Made by a program: the position numbers and the translations under genes
The notes under the pieces: model-generated
Told to the model about the DNA's origin: nothing
The model's database searches: none
What the model saw: the letters and a program-made list of their open reading frames with translations, nothing else
Origin: Streptomyces sp. NBC_01214
GTDB taxonomy: Bacteria > Actinomycetota > Actinomycetes > Streptomycetales > Streptomycetaceae
Assembly (NCBI RefSeq): GCF_026340975.1
Contig: NZ_JAPEOS010000002.1
Span: 886,501-950,500, forward strand
Length of the DNA stretch: 64,000 bases
Reading direction: 5' to 3'
Shown here: positions 45,709 through 53,406 of the stretch, piece after piece
Numbering within the stretch: the first letter of the stretch is position 1
Layout: every line of letters begins with the position of its first letter

Positions 45709-47190
45709 ATGACTGTCCTTGCGCACCGCACCGATACGCTCACCCGCGACGCCCTCGCCGTCCTCCAGCCCGGCTTCGAGGGCACCACCGCCCCCGCCTG
45801 GCTGCTCCGCCGGGTCGGCGAAGGCCTCACCGCCGTCGGCCTGTTCGGCCGCAACATCGCCTCGCCCGAGCAGCTCGCCGCGCTGACCGCGCAGCTGCGC
45901 ACCGAGCGCGACGACGTCCTGGTCGCCATCGACGAGGAGGGCGGCGACGTCACCCGCCTGGAGGTCCGGGGCGGTTCGTCCTTCCCCGGCAACCTGGCCC
46001 TCGGAGCCGTCGACGACACCGACCTCACCCGGGACGTCGCCCGCGAACTGGGTCGGCGCCTCGCCGAGTGCGGGGTCAACCTCAACTGGGCCCCCTCCGC
46101 CGACGTCAACTCCAACCCGGACAACCCGGTGATCGGCGTACGGTCCTTCGGCGCCGACACCCACCTCGCCGCCCGGCACACCGCCGCCTACGTCCAGGGC
46201 CTCCAGGCCGCCGGAGTGGCCGCGTGCACCAAGCACTTCCCGGGCCACGGCGACACCAACGTCGACTCGCACCACGCCCTGCCGCGCATCGACGTGGACC
46301 TGGACACCCTCGCCGCACGGGAACTCGTCCCGTTCAAGGCCGCGATCGAGGCCGGTACCAAGGCCGTGATGAGCGCGCACATCCTGGTGCCCGCCCTCGA
46401 CCCGACCCGCCCGGCCACGCTCAGCCCGCAGATCCTGACCGGCCTGCTGCGGGGGGAGCTCGGCTACGAGGGCCTCATCGTCACCGACGGCATGGAGATG
46501 AACGCCATCGCCGGGACGTACGGGATCGAGCGCGGTTCGGTCCTGGCCATCGCGGCCGGCGCCGACGCCATCTGCGTCGGCGGCGGACTCGCCGACGAAG
46601 CCACCGTCCTGCGGCTGCGCGACGCGCTGGTCGCGGCCGTCCGCGAGGGGGCACTGCCCGAGGAGCGCCTCGCCGATGCCGCCGCCCGCGTCCGCGCCCT
46701 CGCCGCATGGACCCGCGGAGCCCGGCCGGACGCGCAGCCGGAGGGGAGCCGCGCGTCCGGCATCGGGCTGACCGCCGCCCGCCGCGCCGTGGTCGTCACC
46801 GGCTCGGCGAAGCCGCTCACGGAGCCCTACGTCGCCACGCTCGCGCCCGTCGCGAACATCGCGGTGGGGGACGAGACCCCGTGGGGCGTGGCGGCGGAAC
46901 TCGCCGAGCTGCTCCCGGGCACCGCGGCGGGCGTCTACCCCGAGGGCTCCTCCGCCGGGGACGTCATGGCGGCGGCCGGGGACCGTACCGTCGTCGTGGT
47001 GGTCCGTGACGCGCACCGGCACCCGTGGATGACCGAGGTCCTCGACGCGCTGGTCGCTGCGCGGCCGGACACGGTGGTGGTCGAGATGGGCCTGCCGATG
47101 GCTGCGCCGCGGGGTGCGGTGTACATCGCCACCCATGGCGCGTCCCGCGTCTGCGGGCGGGCCGCGGCCGAGATCATCGCGGGGGCGTAG
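45709..47190 (+). CDS. dasD: Beta-N-acetylhexosaminidase, glycoside hydrolase family 3
   Basis: The enzyme splits imported chitobiose into N-acetylglucosamine. The 493-residue protein has the GH3 NagZ-type motif KHFPGHGDTNVDSHHALP near residue 175, which includes the His/Asp dyad of this branch. A VTDGMEMNAI segment near 262 holds the nucleophile Asp. A C-terminal Rossmann-like domain completes the GH3 layout. No signal peptide is seen, so it acts in the cytoplasm after uptake by DasABC. The ATG follows dasC by seven bases, in one operon. Confidence 0.92.
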   Translation: MTVLAHRTDTLTRDALAVLQPGFEGTTAPAWLLRRVGEGLTAVGLFGRNIASPEQLAALTAQLRTERDDVLVAIDEEGGDVTRLEVRGGSSFPGNLALGAVDDTDLTRDVARELGRRLAECGVNLNWAPSADVNSNPDNPVIGVRSFGADTHLAARHTAAYVQGLQAAGVAACTKHFPGHGDTNVDSHHALPRIDVDLDTLAARELVPFKAAIEAGTKAVMSAHILVPALDPTRPATLSPQILTGLLRGELGYEGLIVTDGMEMNAIAGTYGIERGSVLAIAAGADAICVGGGLADEATVLRLRDALVAAVREGALPEERLADAAARVRALAAWTRGARPDAQPEGSRASGIGLTAARRAVVVTGSAKPLTEPYVATLAPVANIAVGDETPWGVAAELAELLPGTAAGVYPEGSSAGDVMAAAGDRTVVVVVRDAHRHPWMTEVLDALVAARPDTVVVEMGLPMAAPRGAVYIATHGASRVCGRAAAEIIAGA

Positions 47191-47246
47191 CCCTGCGGTT
47201 GCCGCTGCGCGGAGCTGCTCCCCGCCCCGCCCTTTCACCGTTTCCC

Positions 47247-47321
47247 GGGCTCTGCCCGGACCCGCGCCTCAAACGCCGGCGAGGCTGAATCTTCAGCCCG
47301 TCCGGCGTCCGGGCAGCGCCC
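47247..47321. repeat. Nested-palindrome intergenic repeat
   Basis: A 15-bp inverted repeat (47247-47261 with 47307-47321, 14 of 15) encloses a second, GCCGG/CCGGC, and the perfect palindrome GCTGAATCTTCAGC (47284-47297). The CTCAAACGCCGGCGAGGCTG string recurs in many Streptomyces intergenic regions. Confidence 0.65.
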
Positions 47322-47360
47322 GGAAGGCTCCGCGCAGCGGATGCCCGCACGCGACACGAA

Positions 47361-47391
47361 GGGCCGGACTCCCTCGGCGGGAGTCCGGCCC
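47361..47391. terminator. Bidirectional hairpin terminator
   Basis: A perfect 13-bp stem (47361-47373 with 47379-47391) with a TCGGC loop lies between the convergent dasD and nagB genes. Confidence 0.78.
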
Positions 47392-47410
47392 TCCTGTCGT
47401 GCCCGTGCGG

Positions 47411-48196
47411 CTAAAGGCCCTGCCAGGCGGGCTTGTTGGCGTAGGTGTGGCGGAAGTAGTCGGCCAGCTTCAGCTTCGAGGCGGCGGCCTCGTCCACGAT
47501 CACGGTGGCGTGCCGGTGCAGCTGCAGCGCGGAGGCCGGGACCAGCGCGGACAGCGGACCCTCGACGGTCTGCGCGACGGCCTCGGCCTTGCCCTCACCC
47601 GTGGCCAGGAGGACCAGGTGGCGGGCGTCGAGGATGGTGCCGATGCCCTGGGTGATGACGTGGTGCGGCACCTGCTCCAGGTCGTCGTCGAAGAAGCGCG
47701 CGTTGTCCACGCGGGTCTGCTCCGTCAGCGTCTTGATGCGGGTGCGGGAGGCGAGGGAGGAGCAGGGCTCGTTGAAGCCGATGTGGCCGTCCGTGCCGAT
47801 GCCGAGCAGCTGGAGGTCGACGCCGCCGGCCTCGGCCAGGGCGCGGTCGTAGGCCTCGCACGCGCTGACGATGTCCTCGGCCGAACCGTCGGGGCCCATG
47901 AAGGAGGCCTCGGACAGGCCGAGCGGCTCCACGACCTCGCGGAGCACGACCGCGCGGTAGGACTCGGGGTGCCCGGCCGGCAGGCCGACGTACTCGTCGA
48001 GCTGGCAGATCCGGGCCCTGGAGGCGTCGACCTCACCCGCCCCGACCTTGCGCGCGAGGGCCTCGTAGATGGGCAGCGGGGTAGAGCCGGTCGCCACGCC
48101 GAGCAGGGCGTCGGGCTTGCGCCGCACCAGGGCGGCCATGGCCTCCGCGATGAGCTCGCCGCCTGCCTTGGCGTCCGGGACGATGACAACTTCCAC
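47411..48196 (-). CDS. nagB: Glucosamine-6-phosphate deaminase
   Basis: NagB converts glucosamine-6-phosphate to fructose-6-phosphate and ammonia, and so sets the level of the DasR ligand. The 261-residue protein has the family motifs ATGSTPLPIYEAL near residue 34, QLDEYVGL near 65, and GIGTDGHIGFNEP near 132 with the catalytic Asp and His. The GTG start follows a GGCAGG. A DasR operator lies 29-44 bases upstream, which fits repression by DasR. Confidence 0.94.
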   Translation of the reverse strand: MEVVIVPDAKAGGELIAEAMAALVRRKPDALLGVATGSTPLPIYEALARKVGAGEVDASRARICQLDEYVGLPAGHPESYRAVVLREVVEPLGLSEASFMGPDGSAEDIVSACEAYDRALAEAGGVDLQLLGIGTDGHIGFNEPCSSLASRTRIKTLTEQTRVDNARFFDDDLEQVPHHVITQGIGTILDARHLVLLATGEGKAEAVAQTVEGPLSALVPASALQLHRHATVIVDEAAASKLKLADYFRHTYANKPAWQGL

Positions 48197-48224
48197 GCGG
48201 GGCCTGCCGATCTGGAGTGGGTGA

Positions 48225-48240
48225 GGTGGTATAGACCAAT
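48225..48240 (-). promoter_or_regulatory. DasR operator (dre) upstream of nagB
   Basis: The minus strand reads ATTGGTCTATACCACC, which matches 12 of 16 positions of the dre consensus ACTGGTCTAGACCAGT, just before the nagB start. Confidence 0.78.
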
Positions 48241-48434
48241 CTAGCAGAGGCTGCCGCGCACGGCGGGGGTCTTGCCGCGATCCGTCGCGATGCGGAAGGG
48301 GCTGGGAGAGGTCGGGAGGGGAGGGAGAGGGGCGGGAGAACCTTCAACCTTTTGATTGCCCTGTCTACAACTCCGTTCCCCTCTACGGTGGTTTATGTAG
48401 GTAAATCATGGTATATGCGATTGGAGTGGTCGTC

Positions 48435-49301
48435 ATGGGCAGGCACACCAGCTACGCCTTCGAGACCTACAGAGCTGTCGCGGATGCCGGTCGCGCCGAG
48501 CTGCTCGCCGCGACCACCTCCCCGTTCCAGATCGAGGTGCGGTTCATCGGAGGGCTGACGAGCGGCCAGCGGGACGTCTTCGCCGAGGCGGCCGAGCGCT
48601 GGGCCAGGGTCATCGTCGGCGACCTGGAGACCGCGATCGTTCGCGACTTCACCGGCGACGTCGTCATCGACGACCTCTTGATCGATGCCGAAGGAGTGGC
48701 GATCGACGGGGTCTTCGGCACGCTCGGGAAGGCGGGGCCGACCCGCTTCCGGCGTGAGACGGCGGTCACCGGAGCGCGCCTGCCCGCCACGGGCGTGATG
48801 CGGTTCGACAAGGCCGACCTCGGACAGATGGAGGACGACGGCTCGCTCCTCGACGTCATCACGCACGAGATGGGACACGTGCTGGGGATCGGGACGATCT
48901 GGGGCGTCTTCGGTCTGCTGAAGGACTTCCCCGGCCCCAACCCCACCTTCGTAGGTCCCGGCGCCATGAAGGAGTTCGGCGAGCTCATCGGGGTCGGGCA
49001 GCCCACTCCCGTACCGGTCGCGAACGTCGGCGGCGCGGGGAGCGCGGGCGGTCACTGGCGGGAGCGGGTCTTCGGCAACGAGCTGATGTCGCCGACCATC
49101 GGGGGCCCCGGCAATCCCCTGAGCAGGCTGACCGCGGCGAGCCTCGGTGACCTCGGGTACCAGGTCGACCTCGACGCCGCGGAGCCCTACGAACTCCCCG
49201 ACCCCTTCGCCATCGCCCTGGCCGGCGGCGCGGAGTCCGTCACGCAGCGGGGCGTCATGCTCCCGACCGTCCCCAGCAGCATCCCCGCCGACCGGCCCTG
49301 A
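48435..49301 (+). CDS. Leishmanolysin-like (M8-type) zinc metalloprotease
   Basis: This 288-residue protein carries HEMGHVLGIGTIW near residue 148, the extended zinc motif HExxHxxGIGxxW of leishmanolysin-related peptidases. A late third-ligand region follows (AGGHWRERVFGNELMSP), where the His comes after a long insertion. The ATG at 48435 is chosen because the bases before it, including an in-frame ATG at 48408, are unusually AT-rich for coding DNA here and GGAG lies nine bases upstream. No signal peptide is visible, so its site of action is unclear. It stands alone between nagB and an SDR gene. Confidence 0.78.
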   Translation: MGRHTSYAFETYRAVADAGRAELLAATTSPFQIEVRFIGGLTSGQRDVFAEAAERWARVIVGDLETAIVRDFTGDVVIDDLLIDAEGVAIDGVFGTLGKAGPTRFRRETAVTGARLPATGVMRFDKADLGQMEDDGSLLDVITHEMGHVLGIGTIWGVFGLLKDFPGPNPTFVGPGAMKEFGELIGVGQPTPVPVANVGGAGSAGGHWRERVFGNELMSPTIGGPGNPLSRLTAASLGDLGYQVDLDAAEPYELPDPFAIALAGGAESVTQRGVMLPTVPSSIPADRP

Positions 49302-49369
49302 AGGGCCCGAGGGCACTGGGGCCGTACACCGCGCCCCAGCGCCCTCGGCGTCGGACGCCCCGACGGTGC

Positions 49370-50131
49370 CTAGATCAGCGCCAGCTGGAGGCCGCCCGTC
49401 GCGTCCAGGTGCTGGCCCGTCACCCAGCGGGAGTCCGGCGAGGCCAGGAAGGCCACCACGTCGGCGACCTCCTGGGCCGTGCCCACCCGGTGGAAGACCG
49501 AGCGGGCGGCCAGGTGGGACCGGGTCGCCCCGTCCGCGAGGAGGTCCGCATTGAGGTCGGTCTCGGTGATGCCGGGGCCGACCGAGTTCACAGTGATCCC
49601 GCGCGGGGCCAGTTCGGCGGCCAGTGACCGGGTCAGCGCGTTCGCGGCGCCCTTGGCCGTGACCGTGGCCAGGATGGCCGGCAGGGCGATGTCCGGGGTG
49701 CCGGTCACGTTCACGATCCGGCCCCCGTCGCGCAGCCGCTCCAGCCCGTACTTGATCACGAAGAACGGCGCCTTGGCGTTGAGCGCGTGCGCCCGGTCGT
49801 ACATCTCCTCGTCCGTGTCTGCGATCCCCGCGAAGGCCGCCGCCCCGGCGTTGTTGACCAGGATGTCCACGCCCTCGGTGTGGTCGGGATGGGCTGCGTA
49901 CGCCGCCCAGAGGGCCTTGGCGTCGCCGGGGACGCCGAGCTCCGCCCCGATGGCGAAGGCTCGTCCGCCGGCCGCCCCGATCGCCGCGACGGTCTCCTGC
50001 GCCGCTGCCCCGTTGCGCCCGTAGTGCACCGCGACGAGTGCCCCGTCCCGCGCCAACCGCTCGGCCACGGCCCGTCCGATGCCCCGGCTACCGCCGGTGA
50101 CCAGTGCCGTCTTTCCCTTGAGCACGCCCAT
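49370..50131 (-). CDS. SDR family oxidoreductase with altered active site
   Basis: This 253-residue protein has the classical SDR cofactor motif TGGSRGIGRAVAERL, the NNAGAA motif, and the PGITETDLN segment. The catalytic tyrosine of YxxxK is not there: the region reads ATVTAKGAANALT, with Thr in place of Tyr. The usual serine region reads NVTGTPD. It is therefore probably not a standard dehydrogenase, or it uses different residues. It is divergent from a TetR gene across an 84-bp gap with inverted operator copies, and is likely controlled by it. Confidence 0.82.
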   Translation of the reverse strand: MGVLKGKTALVTGGSRGIGRAVAERLARDGALVAVHYGRNGAAAQETVAAIGAAGGRAFAIGAELGVPGDAKALWAAYAAHPDHTEGVDILVNNAGAAAFAGIADTDEEMYDRAHALNAKAPFFVIKYGLERLRDGGRIVNVTGTPDIALPAILATVTAKGAANALTRSLAAELAPRGITVNSVGPGITETDLNADLLADGATRSHLAARSVFHRVGTAQEVADVVAFLASPDSRWVTGQHLDATGGLQLALI

Positions 50132-50155
50132 GACGCGCCCCCCTCCGGTAATCGC

Positions 50156-50203
50156 TAGTGGTCGCTACAGAAATGAACGTATCAGATTTCCTAGCGACCG
50201 CTA
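50156..50203. promoter_or_regulatory. Paired TetR operator copies in divergent promoter
   Basis: TAGTGGTCGCTA (50156-50167) and its near-complement TAGCGACCGCTA (50192-50203; 11 of 12) face each other 36 bases apart. A TATAGA -10 candidate for the TetR gene overlaps the second. Confidence 0.6.
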
Positions 50204-50215
50204 TAGAATGCGGGC

Positions 50216-50812
50216 ATGGTGACCGGACAGCGCGGCAGACCCCGTTCCTTCGACCGCGACGCCGCCCTCGACAAGGCGATGCTCGCCTTCTGGGAGCGCG
50301 GCTACGAGGCGACCTCCATCTCCGACCTGACCGCCTCGATCGGCATCAGTGCGCCCAGCCTCTACGCGGCCTTCGGTGACAAGCGCAAGCTCTTCGACGA
50401 GGTCGTGGTGGTGTACGGCGGCCGGTACGGGGACTTCGCGGGCGTGGCGCTCGCCGAGGAGCCCACCGCCCGGGCGGCCGTCGCCCGCATCCTGCGCGAG
50501 GCCGCCGAGGTCTACACCGACCCGGCCCACCCGCGGGGTTGCATGGTGATCAGTGCCGCGATCAACACCACCTCGGACGAGGTGGCGCAGGCGCTGCGCG
50601 AGCGCCGCAACGCCAACCTGATGCTGTTCGAGAGCCGGATCCGGGCCGACGTGGCGGCGGGCGTGCTGCCCGCGGACACGGACGCGCGGGCGCTGGCCCG
50701 GTACGCCGGAGCGGTGCTCCAGGGGATGTCCCAGCAGTCGCGCGACGGGGCGAGCCGGGAAGAACTGGAGGCGGTGGCGGAGCGGGCCCTGCTGGCCTGG
50801 CCCGCGGCCTGA
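50216..50812 (+). CDS. TetR family transcriptional regulator
   Basis: This 198-residue protein has an N-terminal helix-turn-helix (ISDLTASIGISAPSLYAAFGDKRKLFDE, residues about 36-63). A ligand domain follows with the conserved PRGCMVISAA segment of the TetR_C_16 or AcrR-like branch. The TATAGA -10 candidate lies about 10 bases before the ATG, so the mRNA may be leaderless. It is divergent from the SDR gene and likely controls it through the two inverted operator copies. Confidence 0.82.
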   Translation: MVTGQRGRPRSFDRDAALDKAMLAFWERGYEATSISDLTASIGISAPSLYAAFGDKRKLFDEVVVVYGGRYGDFAGVALAEEPTARAAVARILREAAEVYTDPAHPRGCMVISAAINTTSDEVAQALRERRNANLMLFESRIRADVAAGVLPADTDARALARYAGAVLQGMSQQSRDGASREELEAVAERALLAWPAA

Positions 50813-51173
50813 CCGGCCGGGGCGCGTTCCGCGGAGGAGTTCCTCTGGGCCACGGTGCAGGACGGGACCCTCGACCCGCCCGGCACCGTAGCCCGGAGTA
50901 CTTACGGCCGACAGGTGTGCGGTTCCCGACGGCCGGTGGAGGTGCCTGCGCGGTCAGGGCAGAGCGCGCGGCTTACCTCGATCCGTCCTCCTGTGCGGGG
51001 AGGGCGGAGGTTCTGAAATCAATTGTGGACTAGACCATTCTGTTCTGTCCATCCAATGACAGGGCCTGGAAACCCGTCACTTCCTCCAACAGTACGCGGC
51101 TCGCGCCCCCCTTGGATACTCCTGAGTACCGTCGTGGGAAAGTCATGGCGCATACCCGGGGTACGCTCGCAAC
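50813..51173. other. 361-bp intergenic region before the histidine kinase
   Basis: No convincing gene is seen here. A short coding-like stretch (about 50836-50890) has no start or stop context and may be a remnant. The region contains a DasR-like site (51024-51039). Near its end, TACGCT (51162-51167) is a plausible -10 that would make the histidine kinase mRNA leaderless at the GTG at 51174. Confidence 0.5.
51024..51039. promoter_or_regulatory. Candidate DasR operator (dre-like)
   Basis: TGTGGACTAGACCATT matches 12 of 16 positions of the dre consensus, including the core CTAGACCA, as many as the nagB site. It lies about 135 bases before the histidine kinase start. Confidence 0.5.
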
Positions 51174-52652
51174 GTGCCCTCCATGAACGACCTCGTACGC
51201 CAGCACACCGCTCTTGGTGAAACAGACCTGGAGTGGCTCCACCTGCTGGTTTCGGAGTGGCAGCTGCTCTCCGACCTGTCCTTCGCCGACCTCGTCCTGT
51301 GGGTTCCGACCCTCGACGGCACGCGGTACGTCTCGGTCGCCCAGATGCGCCCGAACACCGGCCCCACCTCGTACCAGGACGACATGGTCGGCCACCTGGT
51401 GCCGCGCGGCCGCCGCCCGCTGCTGGACGCCGCGCTCGACGAGGGCCGGATCGTGCGCGAGGGCGACCCCGAGTGGCGCGAGGAGGTACCGGTCCGCGTC
51501 GAGTCGATCCCCGTCCGCCGCGAGGGGCGGGTACTGGGAGTGATCGCGCGCAATACCAATCTGCTCACTGTGCGTACACCGAGCCGACTGGAGCTGACCT
51601 ACCTCCAGTCCGCCTCCGACCTCGCGCAGATGATCGCGGCGGGCTCCTTCCCGTTCCCCGGCCAGCAGGTCGACATGGACGCCTCCCCGCGGGTCGGGGA
51701 CGGCCTGATCCGCCTCGACGCCGACGGCGTCGTCACCTACGCCTCGCCGAACGCGCTCTCCGCCTACCACCGGCTCGGCCTCGCCTCCGACCTCGTGGGT
51801 CAGCACCTGGGCACCATCACGGCCGAACTCGCCCCCTCCCGCGGACCGGTGGACGAGGCCCTGGTCAAGCTCGCCAGCGGCTGGGCCCCGCGGGAGACCG
51901 AGGTCGACGGCAACGGCGGGGTCATCCAGCTCCGCGCCATCCCGCTCAAGCCGAAGGGCACCCGGATCGGCTCCCTGGTGCTGTGCCGTGACGTCACGGA
52001 ACTGCGTCGTCGCGAACGTGAATTGATCACCAAGGACGCGACCATCCGGGAGATCCACCACCGGGTGAAGAACAACCTCCAGACCGTGGCCGCACTGTTG
52101 CGGCTCCAGTCCCGCCGGATGGATTCGCCGCAGGGCCGCGAGGCGTTGAACGAGGCCGTGCGCCGTGTCGGATCGATCGCGATCGTGCACGAGACGCTGT
52201 CTCAGAACCTCGACGAGCGGGTCGAGTTCGACGAGATCGCCGACCGCGTCATCGCGATGGTCTCGGAGATCTCACCGGGGAAGGTCGACTGCCGGCGCAC
52301 CGGCAGGTTCGGGATCCTGGACGCGGAGGTCGCCACTCCGCTGTCGATGGTGCTGACGGAGATCTTGCAGAACGCCCTGGAGCACGCCTTCACCCAGGGG
52401 GAGGGGGGCACCGTGGAGGTGGCCGCGATCCGCACCGGAACCGGTCGCACCGATGGCCGGCTGCTGATCACCGTGCTCGACGACGGCAGCGGTCTGCCCG
52501 AGGGATTCGACCCCCAGCGCGCCGGCAATCTCGGGCTGCAGATCGTACGGACCCTCGTGGAGGGGGAGCTCGGCGGCACGTTCGACATGCTCCGGGCCGA
52601 ACCGCGCGGCACCAAGGTCGTCCTCGACATCCCGTCCAGCCCGCAGAAGTAG
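51174..52652 (+). CDS. PdtaS-type sensor histidine kinase
   Basis: This 492-residue cytoplasmic kinase has an N-terminal GAF-like domain (residues about 1-160), a PAS domain (about 170-285), a HisKA_2-type dimerisation region, and a HATPase domain (about 370-490). The phospho-accepting histidine is in IHHRVKNNLQTV near residue 299; this HRVKNNLQ box is specific for the HisKA_2/PdtaS class. ATP-binding motifs NALEHAF and DDGSGLP are visible. The usual partner is a PdtaR-type antiterminator, not found nearby. The GTG at 51174 is likely leaderless; the ATG at 51183 is an alternative. Confidence 0.9.
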   Translation: MPSMNDLVRQHTALGETDLEWLHLLVSEWQLLSDLSFADLVLWVPTLDGTRYVSVAQMRPNTGPTSYQDDMVGHLVPRGRRPLLDAALDEGRIVREGDPEWREEVPVRVESIPVRREGRVLGVIARNTNLLTVRTPSRLELTYLQSASDLAQMIAAGSFPFPGQQVDMDASPRVGDGLIRLDADGVVTYASPNALSAYHRLGLASDLVGQHLGTITAELAPSRGPVDEALVKLASGWAPRETEVDGNGGVIQLRAIPLKPKGTRIGSLVLCRDVTELRRRERELITKDATIREIHHRVKNNLQTVAALLRLQSRRMDSPQGREALNEAVRRVGSIAIVHETLSQNLDERVEFDEIADRVIAMVSEISPGKVDCRRTGRFGILDAEVATPLSMVLTEILQNALEHAFTQGEGGTVEVAAIRTGTGRTDGRLLITVLDDGSGLPEGFDPQRAGNLGLQIVRTLVEGELGGTFDMLRAEPRGTKVVLDIPSSPQK

Positions 52653-52726
52653 CAGCCGGGCCGTGACTCAGCGTGACGGCCCGCCCTCCTCACCCGGTCG
52701 ACCGGAACCGGGTCCCGAACAGCACT

Positions 52727-52759
52727 GAGCCCCGGACCGAATGATTCGGTCCGGGGCTC
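52727..52759. terminator. Bidirectional hairpin terminator
   Basis: A 14-bp stem (52727-52740 with 52746-52759) with loop ATGAT lies between the convergent histidine kinase and wblE genes. Confidence 0.82.
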
Positions 52760-52824
52760 AAGAGCACGGTGCTGAGCGCTTGTTCGGTTGCTACGCGCTG
52801 CGCGTCGAGGCTCGAAAGTCGTTG

Positions 52825-53082
52825 TCAGGCGCTGGCGTTGCGCGCCCGGTTGCGAGCGGCGCGGCGCTTCATGGCGCGGCGCTCGTCCTCGCTGAGACCG
52901 CCCCAGACACCGGAGTCCTGACCGGACTCGAGCGCCCACTGCAGGCACTGCTCCATGACGGGGCAACGGCGGCAGACGGCCTTGGCTTCCTCGATCTGCA
53001 GCAGCGCAGGACCGGTGTTGCCGATGGGGAAGAAGAGTTCCGGGTCTTCCTCACGACAAACGGCGTTGTGACGCCAGTCCAT
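52825..53082 (-). CDS. wblE: WhiB-like iron-sulfur transcription factor WblE
   Basis: WblE is the Streptomyces counterpart of mycobacterial WhiB1, a [4Fe-4S] protein that binds the principal sigma factor and responds to nitric oxide. The 85-residue protein has the four cluster cysteines C9, C37, C40 and C46 (AVCREED and AVCRRCPVMEQC), the GVWGG turn, and a basic C-terminal tail for DNA contact. AAGGAGAT precedes the ATG at 53082. The long upstream leader holds a palindrome and an A-tract. Gene order (kinase, wblE, lipid kinase, sigH) supports the name. Confidence 0.93.
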   Translation of the reverse strand: MDWRHNAVCREEDPELFFPIGNTGPALLQIEEAKAVCRRCPVMEQCLQWALESGQDSGVWGGLSEDERRAMKRRAARNRARNASA

Positions 53083-53406
53083 GGCTGCTCCATCTCCTTG
53101 TATTGCGGGCAAGTTGCTTGTGAATGTGAACGCTTTCACGAATCCCCCCGCGAGGGAAGCGCGACCGCCCGGTTTCACGCGGGTGATCAATCAGAGATTC
53201 GTGGAGGGGTTCTGGCGGTCTGTGTGGGTGCCGGGTGTTGCGGGCTGTCCCGATCGCCATGAAGAGATTCGCAAACCTCGGACGGGGATACAACCCCTTC
53301 CGGAAAGTTTTTTTTGATTCGTCGGTGTCTACTAGGTCACAGCCCTACATCTTGAGGGTGGACCGACGTGTAAACGTTCGAGTGAAAGGCCCTGAGGCCC
53401 TTCTAC
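53083..53406. other. 324-bp leader and promoter region of wblE
   Basis: No gene is seen. The region is less GC-rich than its surroundings. It holds GTGAA-CGCT-TTCAC (53126-53139), an eight-base A-tract on the minus strand (about 53308-53315), and a possible minus-strand promoter (TTGTAT near 53290 with GAATCT about 17 bases on). A weak stem near 53388-53405 follows the lipid kinase stop. Confidence 0.5.

Noticed and set aside
50836..50890. A small gene in the gap after the TetR gene
   Set aside because: The coding-like stretch has no start codon with a ribosome-binding site and no stop in a sensible place; at best it is a remnant.
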